The notes beneath the pieces are model-generated. The model had not been told where the DNA came from. It made no database searches and was given only the letters and a program-made list of their open reading frames with translations. Below, in pieces: positions 1 through 8,565 of a DNA stretch of 64,000 bases. The stretch covers positions 337,979 to 401,978 of the forward strand of contig NZ_LMFB01000012.1 of NCBI RefSeq assembly GCF_001426685.1. The letters run 5' to 3'. The translations under genes were made by a program, and so were the position numbers. Numbering within the stretch: the stretch's first letter is position 1; every line of letters begins with the position of its first letter. Origin of the DNA: Rhizobium sp. Root483D2. GTDB lineage: Bacteria; Pseudomonadota; Alphaproteobacteria; Rhizobiales; Rhizobiaceae.

Positions 1-195
1 GCGCCGGCGCTGATCGACGCGAACCGGAACTATCTGGAGCGCCTGTCCACCGCAATTGCGCAGGGCGAAACCGTGATCCCGCAACTGACGGAATTTGCCG
101 CCGCCGATATCGCGTCGGGCGCTCTCGTCTATTTCGAGCCCTATGAAACGGTTCATCACAGCAATATCGCGGCCGTGACGGCCGCCATGCGATGA
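1..195 (+). CDS. C-terminal end of an unidentified protein (partial)
   Basis: An open frame enters from the left edge and stops at TGA 193-195, giving the last 64 residues of a protein. The residues read as soluble and mixed alpha/beta, with no membrane segment, Cys motif or nucleotide-binding motif visible, and I do not recognise the family. The next gene starts 86 bp downstream on the same strand, so the two could be co-transcribed. Codon use resembles the neighbours, which supports real coding. The function cannot be assigned from this fragment. Confidence 0.6.
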   Translation, partial: APALIDANRNYLERLSTAIAQGETVIPQLTEFAAADIASGALVYFEPYETVHHSNIAAVTAAMR

Positions 196-281
196 GACCT
201 GCCAGCGCAAATGCACCTTCAAATTCGCCGCAAAGCGCTCTAAGTCTAACCCTGATGTAAATTCAGCAGACAGGCACTCCC

Positions 282-1529
282 ATGACCTCTTCCACGCACC
301 AAGCCGTCGATCCCGTCAAACTGGACAAGCTCGCCGAAGTCGCCATCAAGGTGGGTTTAAGGCTCGAGCGCGGCCAGGATCTCCTGATCACGGCGCCGAT
401 CGCCGCCCTGCCGCTGGTGCGGCTGATCACCAAACATGCCTATATTGCCGGGGCCGGTCTGGTGACGACGTTCTATTCCGACGAGGAAACGACGCTCGCC
501 CGCTACGCCCACGCCCCCGACGAAAGCTTCGACAAGGCCAGCAACTGGCTTTACGACGGCATGGCCAAGGCCTTTGCCGGCAATACTGCCCGCCTTGCCA
601 TATCCGGCGACAACCCGATGATGCTGGCAGCGCAAGACCCGGCCAAGGTGGCGCGTGCCAACAGGGCGATGTCGATGGCCTACAAGCCGGCGCTGGAGAA
701 GATCTCCAATTTCGACATCAACTGGAACATCATTTCCTATCCAAACCCCGCCTGGGCGCGGCAGATGTTTCCGGATGATGCCGAGCAGGTTGCCGTCGAA
801 AAGCTGGCCAATGCCATCTTTGCCGCCTCCCGCGTCGATGTCGCCGACCCCATTGCCGCCTGGGCCGGGCATAATGCCAATCTTGCCAAGCGTTCCGCAT
901 GGCTGAACGGCGAACGCTTTTCGGCGCTGCATTTCACAGGACCGGGCACGGACCTGACGGTCGGGCTGGCCGATGGCCATGAATGGCATGGCGGTGCATC
1001 GACCGCAAAGAACGGCATCACCTGCAATCCCAACATTCCGACCGAGGAGGTCTTCACCACGCCGCATGCGCTGCGCGTCGATGGCCATGTGTCGAGCACC
1101 AAGCCGCTGTCGCATCAGGGCACGCTGATCGACAATATCCAGGTTCGCTTCGAGGCCGGCCGCATCGTCGAGGCCAAGGCCTCGAAGGGCGAGGAAGTGC
1201 TGAACAAGGTGCTGGATACGGACGAAGGCGCACGGCGTCTCGGCGAAGTGGCACTGGTGCCGCATTCCTCGCCGATCTCGGCCAGCGGCGTCCTGTTCTA
1301 CAACACGCTGTTTGACGAGAATGCCTCCTGCCATATCGCGCTCGGGCAATGCTATTCGAAATGCTTCCTCGACGGCGCCTCACTGACGCAGGAGCAGATC
1401 ACGGCGCAGGGCGGCAATTCCAGCCTGATCCATATCGACTGGATGATCGGTTCCGGCGAGGTCGATATCGATGGCGTTCTTGCCGATGGCGCCAAGGTTC
1501 CCGTCATGCGCAAGGGCGAGTGGGCTTGA
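282..1529 (+). CDS. M29-family aminopeptidase (AmpS/T type)
   Basis: Predicted cytoplasmic metallo-aminopeptidase of 415 aa, the usual length for peptidase family M29, which removes N-terminal residues from peptides with a two-metal centre. The family's metal-ligand segments appear in order: NIPTEEVF (Glu255/256), GEVALVPHSSPIS (Glu322), ASCHIALGQCYS with its His, and LIHIDWMIGS near the C-terminus with His and Asp. The ATG at 282 follows a short A-rich leader. The stop codon overlaps the TTG start of the ProC-like gene that follows, so the two are probably translated together and may share a role in peptide or proline turnover. That link is inference; the family call is secure. Confidence 0.9.
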   Translation: MTSSTHQAVDPVKLDKLAEVAIKVGLRLERGQDLLITAPIAALPLVRLITKHAYIAGAGLVTTFYSDEETTLARYAHAPDESFDKASNWLYDGMAKAFAGNTARLAISGDNPMMLAAQDPAKVARANRAMSMAYKPALEKISNFDINWNIISYPNPAWARQMFPDDAEQVAVEKLANAIFAASRVDVADPIAAWAGHNANLAKRSAWLNGERFSALHFTGPGTDLTVGLADGHEWHGGASTAKNGITCNPNIPTEEVFTTPHALRVDGHVSSTKPLSHQGTLIDNIQVRFEAGRIVEAKASKGEEVLNKVLDTDEGARRLGEVALVPHSSPISASGVLFYNTLFDENASCHIALGQCYSKCFLDGASLTQEQITAQGGNSSLIHIDWMIGSGEVDIDGVLADGAKVPVMRKGEWA

Positions 1530-2305
1530 CCACGCTCGGCGTCATCGGCGGAACAGGCTGGCTGGGCGGCGCTCTTCTCCGCCCGGCCCTTGCCAGGGGC
1601 TTCATCGCCCCCACAGATCTCATCCTGTCGTCGCGCAGCGGCAGGACGGCAGGGTTCGAGGCCTGGCCGCATATCCGGTTCACCACCGACAACCGTTCGC
1701 TGGCGGCGCAGTCGGATATCGTCATTCTGTCGGTGCGGCCGGAGGATATCGATGCTTTGGAACTCGATCTCTCCGGCAAGCTGGTGATGTCCGTTATGGC
1801 CCGGCTGCCTGCGGCAGCGCTTCGCAATCGTTTCAAAAGCGGCCGCATCATCCGCGCTATGCCGAATGCCTGCGCCGAGCAGGGGCTGTCTTTCACCCCC
1901 TGGCATGCAACGGACGAAACAACGGCCGCAGACGCGGAATTTGCGGACGGTTTCTTTGCCTGCTCTGGGAAGACGGCGAAGCTTTCGACGGAAAGCGAGC
2001 TTGATTATTTCACCGCCCTGACCGGCTCCGGCCCGGCGTTCATCGCCGCCTTTGCCGATGTCATGGTCCGTAACGCCATCGCCCATGGCGTTGCACCTGA
2101 TATTGCCGATACCGCCGTTCGCCAACTCTTTCTGGGCGCCGGAACTTGGATGGCCGACGCGCCGGAGACACCGGCGGATACGGTGCGGATCTTCACCGAT
2201 TATGGCGGAACCACCGCCGCCGGCCTGACGGCGATGTTCTCGGCCGATATTGCCGGGCCGATCGGCAAGGGGCTAGCGGCTGCGGAGAAGGCCGTTAAAG
2301 GCTGA
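1526..2305 (+). CDS. ProC-like pyrroline-5-carboxylate reductase family protein
   Basis: 259-aa NAD(P)-dependent reductase of the P5C reductase fold. An N-terminal Rossmann segment (TTLGVIGGTGWLGGALL) is followed by LSVRPEDI, RAMPNACA and the dimerisation helix signature ALTGSGPAFIAAFADVM. The family reduces 1-pyrroline-5-carboxylate to proline. The start is taken as TTG 1526, which overlaps the TGA of the aminopeptidase; initiating there puts the Rossmann strand at the very N-terminus as expected. The nucleotide loop is GGTGWLGG rather than the usual GxGxM(A/G) of biosynthetic ProC, so this may be a paralogue with another substrate. The 3' end overlaps the convergent transporter gene by 11 bp. 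Confidence 0.8.
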   Translation: MTTLGVIGGTGWLGGALLRPALARGFIAPTDLILSSRSGRTAGFEAWPHIRFTTDNRSLAAQSDIVILSVRPEDIDALELDLSGKLVMSVMARLPAAALRNRFKSGRIIRAMPNACAEQGLSFTPWHATDETTAADAEFADGFFACSGKTAKLSTESELDYFTALTGSGPAFIAAFADVMVRNAIAHGVAPDIADTAVRQLFLGAGTWMADAPETPADTVRIFTDYGGTTAAGLTAMFSADIAGPIGKGLAAAEKAVKG

Positions 2306-3197
2306 CGGTTTTCGCCGGGACCGTTGCTGCGGCGCGCGGTGCCATTTGCGCCCGCTGGCCGAGCCACACGCTCGTGAGCACTGCGGCCATGCCGGCGATC
2401 TGCAGCGGCGTCAGGTTCTGGTTCAGCATGCCCCAGCCGAGCAGGGTTGCCACCAGCGGGCTGAGGAAGCCGAGCGAGGCGACGGCTGCAGGGTCAAGTC
2501 TGGACAGGCCGCGAAACCACAAAAGATAGGTGAAGGCGGCGCCGATCAGGCCGAGCCAGGCCATGCCCAGCACATTGGCCATGGTCGGCACCGGCAGAGC
2601 CGGCTCAAGCAGCAGCGCCACGGGTAACAGCAACAGGCCGCCTGCGGTCAGCTGCCAGGCCGTGAAGGTGAGGCTCGAGACGGGCGGTGCCCAGCGGCGC
2701 GTCAGCACCGTGCCGAACGCCATGGAGACTGCACCTGCGAGCCCTGCGGCAATGCCGATCGGATCGAGCGCCGCTCCGGGCGTCAGCACCAGCAGACCGA
2801 CACCGGCCATGCCGACAATACCAGCGGCGATCGCCTGCGCCCTCACCGGCGAGCCGATCAAAAGGCGGGCCAGCATGACGACGATCAACGGCTGGATCGC
2901 GCCGACAGTTGCCGCGACCCCGCCGGGCAGGCGATAGGCCGAGATGAACAGCATCGCCCAGAAGAACGAGAAATTGAGCGCGCCCAGAATGAAGCTGCGC
3001 GCCCACCAGATGCCCTGTGGCAATTGCCGGACGATCATAAGCAGGATGAGGCCGGCAGGCAGGGCGCGCAGCATGGCAACGGTGAGGGGATAACCGTGCG
3101 GCAGGAATTCGGTGGTGACCACATAGGTGCTGCCCCAGATGGCGGGCGCGATCGCGGTCAGGCCGATATCCGCGAGGGAACTGGATTTTATCTTCAT
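2295..3197 (-). CDS. EamA/DMT-family transporter
   Basis: 300-aa inner-membrane protein with about ten hydrophobic segments arranged as two EamA repeats (roughly residues 10-135 and 150-280), the usual size of drug/metabolite exporters of this superfamily. Features of the family include the early GSTYVVTTEFLP segment and the Gly/Ala-rich helix pairs. The substrate cannot be read from the sequence. It is divergent from a MarR-family gene, and the 57-80 bp between them hold two 18-bp palindromic sites, so it is very likely the regulator's target. The C-terminal end overlaps the ProC-like gene tail to tail. Confidence 0.88.
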   Translation of the reverse strand: MKIKSSSLADIGLTAIAPAIWGSTYVVTTEFLPHGYPLTVAMLRALPAGLILLMIVRQLPQGIWWARSFILGALNFSFFWAMLFISAYRLPGGVAATVGAIQPLIVVMLARLLIGSPVRAQAIAAGIVGMAGVGLLVLTPGAALDPIGIAAGLAGAVSMAFGTVLTRRWAPPVSSLTFTAWQLTAGGLLLLPVALLLEPALPVPTMANVLGMAWLGLIGAAFTYLLWFRGLSRLDPAAVASLGFLSPLVATLLGWGMLNQNLTPLQIAGMAAVLTSVWLGQRAQMAPRAAATVPAKTVSL

Positions 3198-3203
3198 TTA
3201 AAG

Positions 3204-3257
3204 TATCTCTATTTCAAGATAAATCAGCATAACATCGATTATCTTGACGTCAAGATG
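3204..3257. promoter_or_regulatory. Two candidate MarR operators in the EamA/MarR divergent promoter
   Basis: Two 18-bp sites lie 36 bp apart centre to centre. Site 1 (3204-3221) is TATCTCTATTTCAAGATA, an imperfect palindrome. Site 2 (3240-3257) is TATCTTGACGTCAAGATG, whose central 16 bp are a perfect palindrome. The shared half-site is TCAAGATA, a shape typical of winged-helix MarR sites. Site 1 lies next to the transporter start and site 2 covers the first possible ATG of the regulator, so binding could repress both directions. Confidence 0.65.
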
Positions 3258-3278
3258 AATGCTGCGTACCAAACAGGT

Positions 3279-3767
3279 ATGGCAGAAGATCACGTCGATA
3301 GAATTTTGGCACAATGGACACGGGAGCGTCCGGACCTGGATATTGGCCCCATGGGCCTGCTGGGCAGGCTGGCGCGGCTCTCGACCTATCTCGGCCGCGA
3401 GGTGGAGAAGACGTTTTCGCAGTTCGGATTATCGTCGGCGAGCTTCGACGTGCTGGCGGCGCTGCGCCGTTCCGGTCCGCCTTACCGGCTTTCGCCGGGC
3501 GACCTCCTGGCAACCACGATGATCACATCGGGAACGATGACCAACCGCATCGATCAGCTGGAAAAGGCCGGTCTCGTCGAGCGGCTGACCCATCCGGACG
3601 ATCGCCGCAGCGTGCTGATAGCACTGAATCCGGAAGGGCTTGCGCTGGTGGAGCGCACAGTCACCGCGCATGTCGCCAACCAGCACAGGCTGACGGCGCT
3701 GCTGGAGCCGGATGAACGGGCGGCGCTGGATCGGATCGCCAGGAAATATCTGGCTGCGTTCGAGTAA
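3279..3767 (+). CDS. MarR-family transcriptional regulator
   Basis: 162-aa winged-helix repressor. The core reads through a recognition region (TTMITSGTMTNRIDQLEKAGLV) and the wing signature (RLTHPDDRRSVLIALNPEG), both diagnostic of MarR proteins, which usually respond to small phenolic or toxic ligands. I place the start at ATG 3279 because the alternative in-frame ATG at 3255 lies inside a perfect palindrome that looks like the operator; neither has a strong ribosome site. It is divergent from the EamA transporter, its probable target. It ends 3 bp before the convergent hemW stop. Confidence 0.85.
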   Translation: MAEDHVDRILAQWTRERPDLDIGPMGLLGRLARLSTYLGREVEKTFSQFGLSSASFDVLAALRRSGPPYRLSPGDLLATTMITSGTMTNRIDQLEKAGLVERLTHPDDRRSVLIALNPEGLALVERTVTAHVANQHRLTALLEPDERAALDRIARKYLAAFE

Positions 3768-3770
3768 AAT

Positions 3771-4946
3771 TTAGCAGGCGAGGTCGGCAACCACCGCATC
3801 GAGGATCAGCATGCCGGCCGGGGTGCAGCGCAGGCGCGAATTGCCCAGGCGCTCGATGAAACCATGTTCGATGAGGAACTGTTCGCGGTCCGGATCCGGC
3901 TCGCGGCCGGACAGGTCCTGCCAGCGCACGAGATCGATGCCTTCCTTGAGCCGCAGGCCCATCAGCAAAAGCTCATCAGCCTGTTCGCCGTAGCCCAGCA
4001 CTTCCTGGTCGACCATGCCATGGCCATGGTCCTCGACCAGCTGCAGCCAGTCCTCCGGCTTGCGCTCGGTTGCCGTGGCGATCTTGTTGCGGCCGCGCGT
4101 CAACCGGCCATGCGCACCCGGGCCGATGCCGGCATAGTCGCCATAGCGCCAATAGGTGAGGTTATGGCGGCTTTCGGCGCCCGGTGCGGCGTGGTTGGAC
4201 ACCTCATAGGCCGGCATGCCGAACCCCTCGGTGATCTGCTGCGTCGCCTCGTAGAGCACGGCGGAATGTTCGCCATCCGGAACGATCAGCTTGCCCGCCT
4301 TGTGCAGGCCGTAGAAAGGCGTGCCTTCCTCGATCGTCAGCTGGTAGAGCGACAGGTGATCGACGGCGTAGGAGACGGCCTGTTTCAGCTCCTGCTCCCA
4401 GGCTTCGACGGTCTGGTTGGGGCGGGCGTAGATCAGGTCGAACGACATGCGCGGAAAGATATCGCGCGCCAGGCCGATAGCCTTGAGGGCGTCCTCGACA
4501 TTGTGCAGCCGGCCGAGAAACTTCAGGTCGCGGTCGTTCAGCGCCTGGACGCCGAGCGAGACCCGGTTGACGCCGGCGGCGCGATAGCCGCGAAACCGCG
4601 TCGCCTCGACGCTGGACGGATTGGCCTCCATGGTAATTTCGATGCCGTCGGGCACATGCCAGAGATTGGCAATGCCGTCGAGAATGGCCTCGACCGTCGA
4701 GGGGTTCATCAGCGACGGCGTGCCGCCGCCCATGAAGATGCTGGTGACGGTGCGCGGGCCCGACATATGCCGCATCGCCGCCATCTCGGTGAGAAACGCC
4801 GTGACGAAACGCGGCTGATCCACCGGCTGATGCCGCACATGGCTGTTGAAATCGCAATAGGGACATTTGGCAGCACAGAATGGCCAATGCACATAGACCC
4901 CGAAACCGGGCTCCTTGCTGTCGCCGATGGAAGAAAAAGTAGCCAT
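3771..4946 (-). CDS. hemW: Radical SAM heme chaperone HemW
   Basis: 391-aa radical SAM protein of the HemN/HemW group. The CxxxCxxC cluster motif is in HWPFCAAKCPYCDF (Cys24, Cys28, Cys31), followed by SAM-binding segments such as FMGGGTPSL and ITMEANPSS and a C-terminal HemN domain. It lacks the longer N-terminal extension of true coproporphyrinogen dehydrogenase HemN, so by family knowledge it is more likely the heme-trafficking protein HemW. In related genomes it follows rdgB closely; here a 311-bp gap carrying a palindromic repeat separates them. The start at 4946 is the first Met of the conserved frame. Confidence 0.92.
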   Translation of the reverse strand: MATFSSIGDSKEPGFGVYVHWPFCAAKCPYCDFNSHVRHQPVDQPRFVTAFLTEMAAMRHMSGPRTVTSIFMGGGTPSLMNPSTVEAILDGIANLWHVPDGIEITMEANPSSVEATRFRGYRAAGVNRVSLGVQALNDRDLKFLGRLHNVEDALKAIGLARDIFPRMSFDLIYARPNQTVEAWEQELKQAVSYAVDHLSLYQLTIEEGTPFYGLHKAGKLIVPDGEHSAVLYEATQQITEGFGMPAYEVSNHAAPGAESRHNLTYWRYGDYAGIGPGAHGRLTRGRNKIATATERKPEDWLQLVEDHGHGMVDQEVLGYGEQADELLLMGLRLKEGIDLVRWQDLSGREPDPDREQFLIEHGFIERLGNSRLRCTPAGMLILDAVVADLAC

Positions 4947-5257
4947 TCTGTTTCAGGTCTTTCAGGCGCTTTGGCGCGGAGTTAAGGTCGTGTCGTCTGC
5001 ATATCTACAGGCCCGAGATGCTGAGCGTCTCTCCCGTCCCATATATGATTTGCTTCATCTTCTCTATGTCCGAAATCGGAGAGCTGCGTCACCCCCCTCT
5101 GTCGGCAACGCCGACATCTCCCCCTCAAGAGGGGAGATGAGCCGCAGGCTTTCGGGCAGCTAGGAAAAAGAATGATCTCCCCCTTTGCGGGGGAGATGTC
5201 ATGAAGTGACAGAGGGGGGTAATTCACCTCGCATTCGGAACTATCCCCCTGTTGCCT
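4947..5257. other. 311-bp intergenic region between rdgB and hemW, no gene
   Basis: No convincing coding sequence is seen. The right part is filled by the palindromic repeat at 5091-5220. The left part (4947-5090) shows no obvious structure beyond a short AT-rich stretch around 5040-5070, which may hold the hemW promoter on the minus strand. Confidence 0.6.
5091..5220. repeat. RIME-like palindromic intergenic repeat
   Basis: A 130-bp element bounded by a perfect 13-bp inverted repeat (ACCCCCCTCTGTC at 5091-5103 and its complement at 5208-5220). Inside are three perfect hairpins: GTCGGC/GCCGAC (5101-5115), CATCTCCCC/GGGGAGATG (5115-5139) and ATCTCCCCC/GGGGGAGAT (5175-5197). This layout matches the Rhizobium-specific intergenic mosaic elements known from rhizobial genomes. 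As RNA it would fold strongly and could act as a terminator or mRNA-stability element for the rdgB-hemW transcript. Confidence 0.8.
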
Positions 5258-5902
5258 TCAAGCACTCAAGCATGTCTCGGCAAAAAGCTTGAACGCGCGC
5301 GCCCGGTGCGACAGCGCCTCGGCATCGCCCGGCTTCCAGCCATGCTTTTCCTCGGCACTCATTTCGCCGAATGTGGTGTCGTAGCCGAGCGGTTGGAAGA
5401 CCGGGTCGTAACCAAATCCCTGGCTGCCACGCGGCGGCCAGACGATATGGCCTTCCACCTCGCCCCGGAAAAGTTCGACATGGCCATCCGGCCAGGCAAG
5501 GCAGAGTACCGAGACGAAGCGGCCGGTGCGCCGGTCAAAGGCGGTGGCGCCGGCGTCCTGGATGGCGGTCTCGACCTTTTCCATCGCCATGGCAAAATCG
5601 CGCGTGCCATCGGCGGTCTCGGCCCAGTTGGCGGTGTAGACGCCGGGATCGCCGTTCAGCGCATCGACGACAAGGCCGGAATCGTCCGAAAGGGCGGGCA
5701 GGCCGGAGGCTTTCGCCGAGGCCAGCGCCTTGATCGTGGCGTTTTCCTCGAAGGTGGTGCCGGTCTCGTCCGGCTCAACGAAGTTGAGATCGGCCGCCGA
5801 CTTGGCTTCAAAGCCCATCGGGCCGATCAGGTCGCGGATTTCGCGGATCTTGCCGGCATTGTGGCTGGCGACGATCAGGGTCTTGTCTTCAAGCTTGCGC
5901 AT
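5258..5902 (-). CDS. rdgB: RdgB/HAM1 non-canonical purine NTP pyrophosphatase
   Basis: 214-aa cytosolic house-cleaning enzyme that hydrolyses dITP, ITP and XTP to the monophosphates. Visible motifs are the N-terminal nucleotide loop [15 protein letters not shown], the metal-binding and catalytic segment [10 protein letters not shown] with [13 protein letters not shown], and the specificity segment GFGYDPVF with SHRARAF near the end. The start chosen is ATG 5902 (MRKLEDKTL), preceded by a GAGAAAG ribosome site; an in-frame TTG 15 bp upstream is possible but less likely. It sits between the VOC gene and hemW on the same strand. Confidence 0.95.
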   Translation of the reverse strand: MRKLEDKTLIVASHNAGKIREIRDLIGPMGFEAKSAADLNFVEPDETGTTFEENATIKALASAKASGLPALSDDSGLVVDALNGDPGVYTANWAETADGTRDFAMAMEKVETAIQDAGATAFDRRTGRFVSVLCLAWPDGHVELFRGEVEGHIVWPPRGSQGFGYDPVFQPLGYDTTFGEMSAEEKHGWKPGDAEALSHRARAFKLFAETCLSA

Positions 5903-5942
5903 CTGCGTCTTTCTCAATCCGGCGGGCTTTTGCCCATTCGTG

Positions 5943-6362
5943 TCAGTCGATATTCCAGAGGCTGGCCTCGGCGCATTCCAGACTGTTTCCGGCGGGGTCG
6001 CGGAAATAGAAGGACCGCGCGCCCGATGGCCAGAGCACTTCGGTTTCGATCGCGATATCAGCGGCCTTCAATTTGTCTTCCCAGGCCTGAAGCTGGCCCT
6101 TCTGCACCCGCAGACACATATGGCCGTTGCCTCGCGTTCCATGCGGCGGAACCTGCAGTCCCTCTGCCGGCGGTGGCTTGACCGTCTCCGCCGGGTTGAA
6201 GATCAAAAGGACGCCCGGTCCGCAGCGGAAGAAGATATGCCGGTTGCCGGCGCGGCTGATTTTTTCAAGGCCGAGAACGGAGCCGTAAAACGCCTCCGCC
6301 GCATCGAGATCATCCACATAAAGTGCTGTTTCCAGAATGCCTTCAAACGTCAGCTTATCCAT
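5943..6362 (-). CDS. VOC/glyoxalase-family protein
   Basis: 139-aa vicinal-oxygen-chelate fold protein. The first beta-alpha-beta unit is [22 protein letters not shown] and the second includes GNGHMCLRV (candidate metal His) and [15 protein letters not shown] (candidate metal Glu). The family covers glyoxalases, dioxygenases and fosfomycin-resistance enzymes, so a precise reaction cannot be given. The gene lies between rph and rdgB, 40 bp upstream of the rdgB start, and another palindromic repeat separates it from rph. Accessory insertion into an otherwise conserved rph-rdgB-hemW group is inference. Confidence 0.85.
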   Translation of the reverse strand: MDKLTFEGILETALYVDDLDAAEAFYGSVLGLEKISRAGNRHIFFRCGPGVLLIFNPAETVKPPPAEGLQVPPHGTRGNGHMCLRVQKGQLQAWEDKLKAADIAIETEVLWPSGARSFYFRDPAGNSLECAEASLWNID

Positions 6363-6366
6363 GCGA

Positions 6367-6487
6367 ATTGCCCCTCACCCTAGTCCTCTCCCCGCTCGCG
6401 GGGAGAGGGGACGCCAGAGATTGCCGTCCGGTCCTTCTCCCCGTCAGGACGGGGAGACGATGCCCGATAGGGCAGTTGAGGGGCATT
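6367..6487. repeat. RIME-like palindromic intergenic repeat, second copy type
   Basis: A 120-bp element with terminal inverted repeats TGCCCCTCA (6369-6377) and TGAGGGGCA (6477-6485). Inside are two GC-rich hairpins: CCTCTCCCC/GGGGAGAGG around 6385-6408 and TCTCCCCGTC/GACGGGGAGA around 6436-6457. The architecture matches the element at 5091-5220 though the sequences differ. It fills nearly all the space between rph and the VOC gene and could terminate or process the rph transcript. Confidence 0.75.
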
Positions 6488-6502
6488 GTCCGCATGAACG
6501 CC

Positions 6503-7222
6503 TCAGCCCCCGATGGCCTGCTTCTGCATGGTGACCAGTTCTGAAATGCCGTTCTTGGCAAGGCCGAGCAGCGTGCCGAATTCTTCCTCCGAGAACGGCT
6601 TGCCTTCGGCCGTGCCCTGGATCTCGACGATGCCGCCCGAGCCGGTCATGACGAAATTGGCGTCGGTTTCCGCTGCCGAGTCCTCCAGATAATCGAGGTC
6701 GATGACCGGCTGGTTGGCAAAGATGCCGCAGGAGATCGCGGCGATATGGTCTTTCAGGACTTTCTCGACCTTGATCATGTTGCGGGCTTCCATCCAGGCG
6801 AGGCAATCGCGCAGCGCAATCCACGCGCCGGTGATCGAGGCGGTCCGGGTGCCGCCATCGGCCTGGATGACGTCGCAGTCGATCGAGATCTGGCGTTCGC
6901 CGAGTTCCTTCAGATCGACGACGGCGCGCAGCGAACGGCCGATCAGACGCTGGATTTCCTGGGTGCGGCCGCTCTGCTTGCCGGATGCCGCCTCGCGCTT
7001 CATGCGCTCGCCGGTGGCGCGCGGCAGCATGCCGTATTCGGCGGTGACCCAACCCTTGCCGCTGTTGCGCAGCCATGGCGGCGTCTTTTCCTCCAGGCTC
7101 GCCGTGACCAGCACATGCGTGTCGCCAAACTTCACCAGGCACGATCCTTCTGCATGTTTGGAAACATTGCGCTCGAAGGAAACCTTGCGCATCTGGTCGG
7201 TTTTTCTGCCGGAAGGCCGCAT
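6503..7222 (-). CDS. rph: RNase PH
   Basis: 239-aa phosphorolytic 3'-to-5' exoribonuclease that trims tRNA 3' ends in a hexameric ring. The N-terminus ([14 protein letters not shown]) is the signature of the family, followed by the phosphate and RNA-binding segments [19 protein letters not shown] and [19 protein letters not shown], and [16 protein letters not shown]. Two ATGs are adjacent; the second (7222) has the better spacing from AGGAG. The gene is divergent from hrcA across 171 bp, a common arrangement in rhizobia. Confidence 0.96.
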   Translation of the reverse strand: MRPSGRKTDQMRKVSFERNVSKHAEGSCLVKFGDTHVLVTASLEEKTPPWLRNSGKGWVTAEYGMLPRATGERMKREAASGKQSGRTQEIQRLIGRSLRAVVDLKELGERQISIDCDVIQADGGTRTASITGAWIALRDCLAWMEARNMIKVEKVLKDHIAAISCGIFANQPVIDLDYLEDSAAETDANFVMTGSGGIVEIQGTAEGKPFSEEEFGTLLGLAKNGISELVTMQKQAIGG

Positions 7223-7393
7223 CATGAACTCCTGTGATGTTTGTCAGCCTTCTAACCTATGTTGCGATGAAGGGAAATCATTTGCGCCAAAAGAGTGGCG
7301 GAGAGCCAAAAGCCGCTGTACGGCGGGCATTCCAGCCAATTTCTCTTTTGCTATCCGGGCTGGGATCACTATATTTCAATTGTCTTCAACAAC

Positions 7394-8491
7394 ATGGGTT
7401 CCCGCGTTCGAATGGTCCTGGATAAATCTGCAATGCGGGAAAGGCTTTCGGCGCTCGACGAGCGGTCGGGCGAAATTTTCCGTCGCATCGTGGAAAGCTA
7501 TCTGGAAAGCGGTGAGCCGCTGGGTTCGCGCAGCCTGTCGCGCATCCTGCCGATGTCGCTGTCGCCGGCCTCCGTCCGCAACGTCATGAGCGACCTTGAG
7601 GAGCTCGGCCTCATCTATTCGCCGCATATCAGCGCCGGCCGCCTGCCGACGCAAAATGGCCTGCGCTTCTTCGTAGATGCCTTCATGCAGGTCGGCGATC
7701 TCTCCGCCGAGGATCGCGCCTCGATCGACCGGCATGTGCGCCGCGCCGATCGCGACCAGCCGGTCGAGACCTTGCTGAACGATGCCAGCCAGATGCTGTC
7801 GGGCATGTCGCGCGGGGCAGGGCTGGTGATCACTGCCAAGAATGATCCAGTGCTGCGGCATGTCGAGTTCGTGCGGCTGGCGCCCACCAAGGCGCTGGCG
7901 GTGCTCGTCGGCGAGCATGATCAGGTCGAAAACCGTATCATCGAGCTTCCGGCCGGCGTCACCAGTTCGCAGCTGACCGAAGCCGCCAATTTTCTGAACG
8001 CCCATCTCGCCGGGCAGACCCTGCCCGAAGTGCGCGGCCAGCTGGAAAAAGTCAAGGAAACCGTCCGGCGCGAGCTGGATACGCTGAGCCAGGATCTGGT
8101 CGAGCGCGGGCTTGCCATCTGGTCGGGCAGCGAGGCGGATGATAAGCCGACGCAGCTGATCGTGCGCGGCCGCGCCAATCTTCTCGAAGGGTTGGCGGGT
8201 GCCGAGGATGTCGACCGGCTGCGCATGCTGTTCGATGATCTGGAAAAGAAGGATAGCCTGATCGAAATCCTCAATCTGGCCGAGAGCGGGCCGGGGGTGC
8301 GGATTTTCATCGGGTCGGAAAACAAGCTGTTTTCACTGTCGGGCTCGTCGCTGATCGTCGCGCCCTACAGGGACGGCGACGACAAGATCGTCGGCGCCGT
8401 CGGGGTCATCGGCCCGACGCGGCTGAATTATTCGCGTATTGTGCCGATGGTGGACTATACTGCGCAATTGATGTCGCGTTTGTCGCGCTAA
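7394..8491 (+). CDS. hrcA: Heat-inducible transcription repressor HrcA
   Basis: 365-aa repressor that binds CIRCE operators of chaperonin genes and is tuned by GroEL. The N-terminal winged helix is visible as [20 protein letters not shown] and [19 protein letters not shown], followed by the family hallmark [18 protein letters not shown], and a C-terminal GAF-like domain ending in [19 protein letters not shown]. The start at 7394 matches the usual rhizobial length; no ribosome site is strong, and a Met at 7412 is possible. I find no CIRCE element upstream, so autoregulation is not supported here. It is followed by a terminator and then grpE. Confidence 0.93.
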   Translation: MGSRVRMVLDKSAMRERLSALDERSGEIFRRIVESYLESGEPLGSRSLSRILPMSLSPASVRNVMSDLEELGLIYSPHISAGRLPTQNGLRFFVDAFMQVGDLSAEDRASIDRHVRRADRDQPVETLLNDASQMLSGMSRGAGLVITAKNDPVLRHVEFVRLAPTKALAVLVGEHDQVENRIIELPAGVTSSQLTEAANFLNAHLAGQTLPEVRGQLEKVKETVRRELDTLSQDLVERGLAIWSGSEADDKPTQLIVRGRANLLEGLAGAEDVDRLRMLFDDLEKKDSLIEILNLAESGPGVRIFIGSENKLFSLSGSSLIVAPYRDGDDKIVGAVGVIGPTRLNYSRIVPMVDYTAQLMSRLSR

Positions 8492-8515
8492 CCGGCCCTG
8501 GATCGGCCGGTTTTT
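8491..8515 (+). terminator. Rho-independent terminator after hrcA
   Basis: A perfect stem ACCGGCC/GGCCGGT (8491-8497 and 8505-8511) with a 7-nt loop and a run of five T. It begins at the last base of the hrcA stop codon, so hrcA and grpE are likely separate transcription units or only partly coupled. Confidence 0.8.
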
Positions 8516-8536
8516 CCGGCAGCTTTCGATTGTACC

Positions 8537-8565
8537 CTTGATTTTTCGGCTTCAAAGCTCGATAT
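8537..8565 (+). promoter_or_regulatory. Candidate RpoH (sigma-32) promoter for grpE
   Basis: CTTGAT (8537-8542), a 17-bp spacer, and CGATAT (8560-8565) match the alphaproteobacterial heat-shock consensus CTTGAA-N17-CCATAT at ten of twelve positions. The expected transcription start near 8572 gives a leader of about 35 nt to the grpE ATG. Confidence 0.5.

Noticed and set aside
357..1349. Minus-strand frame of 330 codons opposite the M29 aminopeptidase
   Set aside because: No family resemblance; the plus-strand gene carries all metal-ligand segments.
4947..6502. CRISPR array suspected from repeated GC-rich palindromes
   Set aside because: The repeats are irregular mosaic elements with no constant repeat-spacer structure and no cas genes.
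7226..7393. CIRCE operator upstream of hrcA
   Set aside because: No TTAGCACTC-N9-GAGTGCTAA-like inverted repeat is visible.
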